In this document: in pieces, positions 50,152 to 57,291 of the stretch
Layout: the number at the start of each line of letters is the position of its first letter
Numbering within the stretch: position 1 is the stretch's first letter
Source of the DNA: Cyanobacteriota bacterium
GTDB lineage: Bacteria > Cyanobacteriota > Cyanobacteriia > Leptolyngbyales > Leptolyngbyaceae
Assembly: GCA_026389365.1 (NCBI GenBank)
Contig: JAPLHZ010000333.1
Location: 1-57,291, forward strand
DNA: 57,291 bases
Direction: 5' to 3'
Made by a program: the position numbers and the translations under genes
Notes under the pieces: model-generated
Databases searched by the model: none
Told to the model about the DNA's origin: nothing
The model's input: the letters and a program-made list of their open reading frames with translations, nothing else

Positions 50152-52431
50152 TTAACCTTTGTAGTCTCGATCGAGTTTCAGGATAATCGTACTAAGAGGA
50201 GGAAGGCATAGGTCTAGGGAGTACTCACGATCGTGGTAGCTCCAGTCGTCACTCCATTTACCCCCCAGATTTCCCATATTACTGCCGCCATATGCACGCG
50301 AGTCACTGTTGAAAATTTCCTGATAGAAGCCCGTATTTGGGACTCCGACGCGGTAATGTGCGTGAGGTTGGGGTGTAAAGTTGCAGACAACGACCACGAA
50401 CTCATCGGAATCTTTGGCTCGCCGAATGAAGGCAATGACGCTGTTACGGTTATCGCCGCAGTCGATCCATTCAAATCCGCCCTGTGCGAAGTCTTGGCTG
50501 TAGAGGGATGGTTCTTGTTTGTACAGCGTATTTAGAGCTGTTGTGTATTCTTTCAGCTTGCGGTGGGCTGGGTATTCCAGCAGCTTCCACTCAAGGTCGC
50601 CCCAGACATTCCACTCGCTCCATTGCCCAAATTCCATACTCATGAATAGGGTTTTCTTGCCGGGATGGGCGAACATATAGCCATATAGACAGCGGACATT
50701 GGCGAACTTTTGCCATTCGTCTCCGGGCATTTTTCCGATGATGTTGCTCTTACCGTGAACGACTTCATCGTGGGACAGCGCCAACATGAAATTTTCGCTG
50801 TGGTTGTACCACATGCTGAAAGTTAGGTTGTTTTGGTGGAATTGGCGGAACCAAGGATCCATACTGAAATAGTCCAGCATGTCGTGCATCCAGCCCATGT
50901 TCCATTTCAGGTTGAAGCCCAAACCGCCGACATAAGTAGGCCAAGAAACCATAGGCCAGGAAGTGGATTCTTCTGCGATTGAGAGTGTCCCAGGGAAATA
51001 ACTAAACAGCAAATGATTCATCTGCCGCAAGAAATCTGCCGCTTCAATATTTTCCCGTCCACCGTACTGATTCGTCACCCATTGGCCCGGATCTCGGTTG
51101 TAATCTAAGTAGATCATGGAAGCGACGGCATCAACTCGGATTCCGTCGATGTGGTATTTATCGAACCAAAACAGCGCGTTTGAAACGAGATAGTTACGCA
51201 CTTCAGGACGTTCGTAATCAAAAACTAAGGTACCCCATTCTTTATGTTCACCTTTGCGGGGATCGGCGTTTTCGTAAAGGTGTGATCCGTCGAAGAATGC
51301 CAGTCCATGGCCGTCCTTAGGGAAGTGGCCGGGTACCCAATCAACAATCACGCCGATCCCGTTGGCGTGGCATTGATCGACAAAATACATGAAGTCCTGC
51401 GGGGTGCCGAAGCGGGTGGTGCAGGCGTAGTGGCCGACGACTTGGTAGCCCCAAGATCCGTCGTAGGGATGCTCGGCGATCGGCAGCATTTCGATGTGGG
51501 TGAAGCCGAGTTCTTTGACGTAGGGAATCAGTTTGGTGGCGAGTTCGCGGTAGGTGAGGAAGCGGGCACCGGGTTTTTCATCGGAAACGACGACCACAGG
51601 TTCAGGTTTGCCATCGCTTCCGATCGCAGGCACGGTCGAGTCCCCATGCATCCAGGAGCCGAGGTGAAGTTCGTAAATAGAAATCGGTTGGTTGAGGGGT
51701 TCGCTTTGGCGGCGTTGCTCCATCCAGTTATCGTCGTTCCACTGGTACGTGCTTAGGTCGGTGACGATCGAGGCGGTTTTTGGGCGGGTTTCTTGTTGGA
51801 AGCCGTAGGGATCGGATTTTTCGTAGATGTGGCCTTCGTGGTTTTTGATCTCGTATTTATAGCGATCGAGTTCTTTTAATTCTGGGATGAAAAGTTCCCA
51901 AATTCCCGTTGATCCCCGACGCATTTGATGCTGACGACCGTCCCAATAGTTGAAGTCACCGAGAATAGATACATTTCGCGCGTTGGGTGCCCAAACTGCA
52001 AAATAAACTCCAGCAATATCGTTTTGTGTCGTTAGGTGTGCGCCGAGTTTTTCATAAATGCGGTGGTGGTTGCCTTCGCCGAAGAGATGCAAGTCAAATT
52101 CTGTGAGACAAGGGTCTTTGAAGGCGTAGGGATCGTAGAGGACCGTGCTGCGATCGTCTGTTGTGATGCGTAGTTGGTAGTTATTGATTTCGGGGAGATC
52201 GATGAGGCATTCAAAGAAGTGAGGGTTGTGAGCCGAGGCAGTCATTTCAAACTCGCGGCGCGCTTCAGGAATCAGGGCTGCAACTGCGGTGGCTTTGGGT
52301 TGGTAGACGCGGAGTGCCCAGAGGTTTTTTCCATCCTGTTCGATCGGGTGTAATCCAAGAATATCAAAGGGATTGGTATGTTGATTATGAATAATCTGAT
52401 CTACTTGCTCGCGGCTCGCCGTAGTCGTCAT
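50152..52431 (-). CDS. glgB: 1,4-alpha-glucan branching enzyme
   Basis: GVYFAVWAPNARNVSILGDFNYWDGRQHQMRR; GSWGYQVVGHYACTTRFGTPQDFMYFVDQCHANGIGVIVDWVPGHFPKD. Confidence 0.95.
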   Translation of the reverse strand: MTTTASREQVDQIIHNQHTNPFDILGLHPIEQDGKNLWALRVYQPKATAVAALIPEARREFEMTASAHNPHFFECLIDLPEINNYQLRITTDDRSTVLYDPYAFKDPCLTEFDLHLFGEGNHHRIYEKLGAHLTTQNDIAGVYFAVWAPNARNVSILGDFNYWDGRQHQMRRGSTGIWELFIPELKELDRYKYEIKNHEGHIYEKSDPYGFQQETRPKTASIVTDLSTYQWNDDNWMEQRRQSEPLNQPISIYELHLGSWMHGDSTVPAIGSDGKPEPVVVVSDEKPGARFLTYRELATKLIPYVKELGFTHIEMLPIAEHPYDGSWGYQVVGHYACTTRFGTPQDFMYFVDQCHANGIGVIVDWVPGHFPKDGHGLAFFDGSHLYENADPRKGEHKEWGTLVFDYERPEVRNYLVSNALFWFDKYHIDGIRVDAVASMIYLDYNRDPGQWVTNQYGGRENIEAADFLRQMNHLLFSYFPGTLSIAEESTSWPMVSWPTYVGGLGFNLKWNMGWMHDMLDYFSMDPWFRQFHQNNLTFSMWYNHSENFMLALSHDEVVHGKSNIIGKMPGDEWQKFANVRCLYGYMFAHPGKKTLFMSMEFGQWSEWNVWGDLEWKLLEYPAHRKLKEYTTALNTLYKQEPSLYSQDFAQGGFEWIDCGDNRNSVIAFIRRAKDSDEFVVVVCNFTPQPHAHYRVGVPNTGFYQEIFNSDSRAYGGSNMGNLGGKWSDDWSYHDREYSLDLCLPPLSTIILKLDRDYKG

Positions 52432-52903
52432 GAAATTACCTATTATTTGGTCTTCGTTTAAAGCGTTTTAAAATGCTGCTTACACCGTACCAAATCTCGG
52501 TAAATCATTTTCAACTTTCTAGGGTGTTTGCTGTCTTGATGATCTAGGGATTAAAAAAATCGCCCGGATTTTGGTTACTATTTCTTCAGCTAGTGCTAAA
52601 GCATCTACGGCATCCGATCGAGATCCATCAAAGCCTCAATCTGGAACTGTAGATCCATGGTAGCGGTCTCCCTGTCAGCAAATCTTTCACGTCTGACGAG
52701 GGGTGATGATGTCGTTGTTAGATCTTTGTAGCCATCGGTTTGCAAGTTCAAGATGCTGATCGGTCCTAGAGACGTTTTACTGTTAGAACTGCGGTGGTAA
52801 TGATGGGATTGCGGGGATCGGCACTCTAGCTTGTTTATGACTCAAAGTGTAGCGTAGGGCGATCGATCCTAAAAACAATCGCCCCAAATCTGATTATCAA
52901 AAC

Positions 52904-54280
52904 CTATCGAACATAAGCGCGGAACCGATCGTACCAACTCACATCTGCTAAGTTCACGGTCGGAAGTTTTTTACGAATATCTTCGATTTTCCAGCCCGTG
53001 AGTTTGGATAATGTTTGCGCTTCTTGGTCAAAGCGTTTAGGAAGTCCGGCACGATATTGTTTGCCTGCATCGCAATTGCTTTCATTCAAATAGGGATGCT
53101 GCATCACATAACGACCTTGGAAGTTCTCCTGATTGTTCGTATCTTGGAACATCAAATCTTCAGGGAATTTGTCGCGGGTATAGCGGACGTGGAGACGAGT
53201 GATGAATACATTAGATGACATGGGCATTGGCCGACGACCGCCCCAGATTGGTTGAGGTTTGTTTGTTCCGATCGGTTGTTCTAGCCAAAAGACACCCGCT
53301 TGTTTGAGTTCATCGGGATTCAAGGGGTCAGCCGAGCAAGGATCGCAATTGCCCATGTTCCAGGCATATTCCAGGAAGGCCACATTGCGGTCTTCACGAT
53401 CGTAACTCGTATTAAACATTGATTTATAAAAGTCGCTGAATTCACCTTTGACAAATTGAGGAATATTCACATCCGACGGAATGCGTACGGTGCGGTAGTT
53501 TGCGACTTCGGCGCGGCCTTTGGGCGACAGGATATAAACAATCAAATCCTGGGCTTGTTGCGCATTGACCATACCAAGACGGATGGGCAACATGAAGCGG
53601 GGAGATTCGTAGGCGATTTGAATCGGGCGGAGTTTGGTGAATCCTGAGGTTTCAAACTTCTCTAGGTTTACTTTGGCGACGAAGAACTTAAGCTTTTGAC
53701 GAATGTAGGGCTTCAGTAAATCCTTTGCGCCGTTGGGGATTTTGTAGCCATTGTCCTGGAGCCAGCTTTCAAGACCGCCAGATTCCTTGGCGCTGAGAAT
53801 CACAATGTCATATTCACCGACATTAAATTGTGCTTCAACAGTTACGCCTTGAGCTTGCTCTCGGGAACGATTAGAGGCGATCGGTGCTGGTGCGGCACTA
53901 GGGAGTGGTAAACCAAAAGATTTATACTCCCTAACGGGTTCACAGGGATTTGCGTCAAAGTATTCTACTAATCGCGGCGCACTGAAGGCATCAAGGCGCT
54001 CCATGATAGTTGGATTTGCGACTTTGACTTGTTCTTTTTTTAGCACTGTAGGGACTGGGACAACCATGGCAAAATCTTTCGCTTCGCCTTGGTAATCGTT
54101 GGCCATGGTGAGAATGGTTCGATCGTCGGCGCGGGCGATCGCAACTTGGGAGGCTTGGTTATAGAGTTTGGTATCTGCCTTTGCAACGTAGAAGCCACAG
54201 AAGGCGAGGGCTGGTAATGAATTTGTAAATACTAAAAATAATGAAAGTACTATGGCAAAAAACGATCGAATCATAGTCAT
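52904..54280 (-). CDS. DUF2330 domain-containing protein
   Basis: Signal peptide, then FCGFYVAKADTKLYNQASQVAIARADDRTILTMANDYQGEAKDFAMVVPVP. Confidence 0.85.
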   Translation of the reverse strand: MTMIRSFFAIVLSLFLVFTNSLPALAFCGFYVAKADTKLYNQASQVAIARADDRTILTMANDYQGEAKDFAMVVPVPTVLKKEQVKVANPTIMERLDAFSAPRLVEYFDANPCEPVREYKSFGLPLPSAAPAPIASNRSREQAQGVTVEAQFNVGEYDIVILSAKESGGLESWLQDNGYKIPNGAKDLLKPYIRQKLKFFVAKVNLEKFETSGFTKLRPIQIAYESPRFMLPIRLGMVNAQQAQDLIVYILSPKGRAEVANYRTVRIPSDVNIPQFVKGEFSDFYKSMFNTSYDREDRNVAFLEYAWNMGNCDPCSADPLNPDELKQAGVFWLEQPIGTNKPQPIWGGRRPMPMSSNVFITRLHVRYTRDKFPEDLMFQDTNNQENFQGRYVMQHPYLNESNCDAGKQYRAGLPKRFDQEAQTLSKLTGWKIEDIRKKLPTVNLADVSWYDRFRAYVR

Positions 54281-54303
54281 GATGATTACCAAAATGAATG
54301 AAT

Positions 54304-55164
54304 TTAGACGGACTTAATTTCGGGAGTGATAGCACTGGGGAGATTGAACCAATCAAATCGATCGTCTTTGAAAATCCAATCTAAAAGAATGGTGAGTGGT
54401 GCAGCTAGAAACAATGCAAAAAAGACAGCCGTGGTCATGAAAAAGTAATTTCTTAGAATAAAAGTGATCAATGCGATCGTAAATGTCCAAATGATTCGGG
54501 CGGGTTTTGCATTGGGAATAGTACGCGGATCGGTAATCATAAAAAATGAAAACATGATCAATGAACCGCTCATCATCCGATGACTCCACACATCCCAAGT
54601 CCAGCCGAGGTATACATTACGCAATGCTTCCATAGCGAAATAGAACGAAAGAAATGCGATCGTGGTGTCCCAACGGCCCACTTTTTTCAGCACTAATCCA
54701 CCACAGATTAAGAACATTCCCACATACCACATGGATTCGCCCCATTGACCCGGTGAAACCCAGGCTTCATCGGTGAAGAGAACAGCACAGACAATGCCAA
54801 AGTTAGCAGGATTGAAGATGTGTTTTTGATTGAATTCCAACAGGAATTTGGATAGAACCGCGATCGTTGCTGCAAATGCCATGGCCCATGGATGATCAAC
54901 GCGAAGTAGAACGGATAATCCTAAGGCGGTGATCATTGGGCTGTAGAACTGGGAAGATCCCCCTAAATCTCCCTTGGGAAGAGGGACTAGAAGGTTTCTT
55001 GAGTTCTTTAGTTTTAGGCAGAGGTATTGGGTGGTGAGGGCGGCGACGATCGCGGTGAGGACGACTTCAATATGGAGTTGCCAATCGCGGGTGAGGAAGC
55101 CGAGGAGTAGGAAACTCGTGAGGAAGCCGATTTGATATAGGCGAGCGTCGATCGGGGTGCGCAT
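54304..55164 (-). CDS. RnfD-like membrane protein (RnfABCDGE electron-transport subunit D family)
   Basis: Multi-TM protein; FNQKHIFNPANFGIV and FFMITDPRTIPNAKPARIIW. Confidence 0.75.
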   Translation of the reverse strand: MRTPIDARLYQIGFLTSFLLLGFLTRDWQLHIEVVLTAIVAALTTQYLCLKLKNSRNLLVPLPKGDLGGSSQFYSPMITALGLSVLLRVDHPWAMAFAATIAVLSKFLLEFNQKHIFNPANFGIVCAVLFTDEAWVSPGQWGESMWYVGMFLICGGLVLKKVGRWDTTIAFLSFYFAMEALRNVYLGWTWDVWSHRMMSGSLIMFSFFMITDPRTIPNAKPARIIWTFTIALITFILRNYFFMTTAVFFALFLAAPLTILLDWIFKDDRFDWFNLPSAITPEIKSV

Positions 55165-55314
55165 ACGCAGAGGCCAAGGTAACGGTGTCTGAATTATGGC
55201 GCTTACGATCGGTCTGGGTGGTCTGGTTTCATAAAATGAAACCTGTCTGGATGGTGGTTAAGACCCAGTCACCCGGCGATTGCATTTCTCCGTTGGAGAC
55301 GCTTCGCGAACGTG

Positions 55315-55393
55315 GGCTACACAAACAAAACCCACCGTCGTGGGTTAAGAATAGAGTCTTAGTCCGCTCAGGGCGGACTTTGTTTGTGTAGCC
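55315..55393. repeat. Nested palindromic element (candidate MITE)
   Basis: Outer arms GGCTACACAAACAAA / TTTGTTTGTGTAGCC; inner hairpins ACCCACCGTCGTGGGT and AGTCCGCTCAGGGCGGACT. Confidence 0.8.
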
Positions 55394-56299
55394 GTGACTT
55401 TAGTCGCCAGGGCAAATAATGGATGTGATTCAATCCTGATTTCTTTGAAGTCCTACATACGCCATTTGGTCATGGTGCTGAGGTAGTCGCCTTGCCTGTC
55501 GGGATGCGGTTGAATTTTGCTCCAGGCTGAGTGGTCGCAAGTTGAGGACGCAGAGATGGTCGATCGTTTCTTGGATGCCGTCGCGGGTTCCGATGAGAAG
55601 AATGCGCGTAGGTTCGGCGTTCGATCGGTTGGATCGAACGACTAAGGGAGGAGCCATGTTCATGGTGATTTTTAGCTTTTTCTAGGGTGGAAAAAACCAA
55701 AAACTTGAGCCACCCCACGGTGATGCGTTAGTGGGATGGCTCAAAGGCTGCGTGGTAACATAGCCAGAGACCGCCCGCTGGTGTATTCAGCGCGTGTGGT
55801 TTAGCCGTTGGCTGGTGTTCGTTGCACTAGCCATCGGTGCTCAAATTTTTGGGGCCAGATGCTTGGTTGCATCCTGTGAGATTTAGCGTAGCGGATTTGA
55901 TCTGGGTTTTCAAGCGTGTGGTGGATGGAGTTTTTTAGGTTTGTTTGAGGGAAAAATGATTCCCGTTCCCGGTGGTTGGCCAACGATCGTAACAAAAGGG
56001 TTCTGATTCATCACTAAACGCCGATCGTTTTGAACAAAAGGCTGTTGCTTTTGGACTAACTATCGATGATTCTCTACTAAACGTTGATGATTATTCGAGA
56101 GTTGTCGATCGTTTTGGAGGAAAGGTCGATCGGTTGTTACTAAAGTCCTCTGGTTCTTCAATCAATGGAACTGTTTTGGCTTGAGCGAAGGTGCTTTCTT
56201 TAGGTTTGCTTAAGGGAAATTGGAGGGACGATCGGTTATTATTCCTTTAGAGGTCATGAAAATTTTGAGCGGTCTATTCTGAATGGTGTGATATGCGGA

Positions 56300-56370
56300 A
56301 AGTTTCTGCCTATCACACCAAAATAGGATGATAGCAGGAAAAATTCAACCTACTAATCGTTAGACCGCTA
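56300..56370 (+). repeat. Diverged R1 tail ending CTAATCGTTAGAC
   Basis: TTTCTGCCTATCAC...GGAAAAATTCAACCTACTAATCGTTAGACCGCT aligns to the 3' ends of R1a and R1b. Confidence 0.6.
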
Positions 56371-56545
56371 GATCTTTTGTCAGGGCGCAGTCAAAAAATT
56401 CTCATTGTAGTGCGAACTCTAAAGTGAATACGCATGATTTTTAGATGACTGATCGCAAGATTGCTATCTATGGAGTGCATCTGACTTTTCCTAACTTTTT
56501 CCCGACCTTTTCCCGACCGCCAAAGTAGGTCTGTAGAGATTAAGG

Positions 56546-57291
56546 TTGGTTTTGGCGGTATTCATATCAAACTTGAACGGAGGTTCGCTAGTGAGATTGT
56601 TCAAAATTCTACCTTCTCAAAGTTTTAGAGGTCTTTTAATTGCTACCCTTGTGGCTTTACAGATTCTAGTTTTCTCTTCTTGGCAGCCAGCACGTTCTCA
56701 AGTTTTAGAGGTTGTAGCGATAATCAAGAACCTCGCCGCAAGCGGACGAGGTATGAAACAGCCACTTTTGGGTTTCTTCAGACGTCCCAAGGGACGGGGA
56801 ATTTACCCGTGACAGATTAAAACTTGTTGCTAAAACAGGTGTAGCCAGAGGAACTTGCTTCACAGGTGCATATTTGGGCGGTAATGAATGTAGAAAACCT
56901 TCTAGATGTGTAGAAGCAATTGAGCATTTTGAAAATGTAGTGAATTCCAATGGTAGTTCAGCCTCAGTTAGAAGTTTGGAAAGCTGGATCGGATCAGCTA
57001 GTCAAAATAAAAATTGTGCAGTTGCTATTGCTGGTGGACCTATTGTTAGTGCCGTAAGAAATGCAGTTGCAGCTATAGATTTAGGTGTTCCTAATTCAAT
57101 TCCAGGCTCACCCAGTGGATCATTCGTAAAGCTTCGGAATAAGAATTCGGGGAGATGCCTGAATCTGCAAAACGCAACTCAGAATGGTGTAGCGGCTAAT
57201 GCTTGGGAGTGTGTTTCACATCCTGATCAGGAATGGAAAATTGAGGATGCAGGTAACGGATTCGTAAAGCTTCGGAATAAGAATTGGAGGA
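56546..57291 (+). pseudogene. Secreted protein with ricin-type beta-trefoil (CBM13-like) domain; apparent frameshift near 56760-56800; runs off window
   Basis: Signal peptide GLLIATLVALQILVFSSWQPARS, then in the +1 frame DGEFTRDRLKLVAKTGVARGTCF...GSFVKLRNKNSGRCLNLQNATQNGVAANAWECVSHPDQEWKIEDAGNGFVKLRNKN. Confidence 0.55.

Noticed and set aside
55430-55663. Small minus-strand ORF with RILLIGTRDGIQETIDHLCVLNL
   Set aside because: Vaguely like a small cyanobacterial protein family but seems split across frames; too weak to list

Overview
This is a cyanobacterial chromosomal window: CGATCG/GCGATCGC (HIP-like) motifs are very frequent, and genes include clpR/clpP, psb32-like, an hps pseudopilin cluster and a carotenoid oxygenase. 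Core genes include asnS, rnd-like, dps, bcp, pcrA, priA, a group-2 sigma factor, argD, rpmB, hpsA/B/C-like plus two more prepilins, glgB, a DUF2330 protein and an RnfD-like protein. No tRNA, rRNA or CRISPR array was recognised. The main discovery is at ~22.8-31.1 kb, between bcp and pcrA. There, small + strand genes (dual alpha/beta-hydrolase with TM, small helical protein, HicB-like, aspartyl protease, VapBC pairs, P-loop kinase with TM) are punctuated by four well-formed attC-like sites of 87-88 bp, plus one degenerate site and one half site. The four good sites share one architecture: R''/R' cores TCTAAC/GTTAGA, a 3-nt unpaired spacer, a short stem, a bulged G and a CANCGG stem. No integron integrase is visible, so this looks like a CALIN-type cassette array embedded in duplicated bcp 3'-end sequence. 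A related leader element at ~56.3 kb precedes a secreted lectin gene running off the window, suggesting a second array. Separately, the window holds two DUF262 + HEPN (RX4H) operons, one truncated by an IS630-like element, which are candidate defence or TA modules. All assignments come from reading the sequence; no searches were run.
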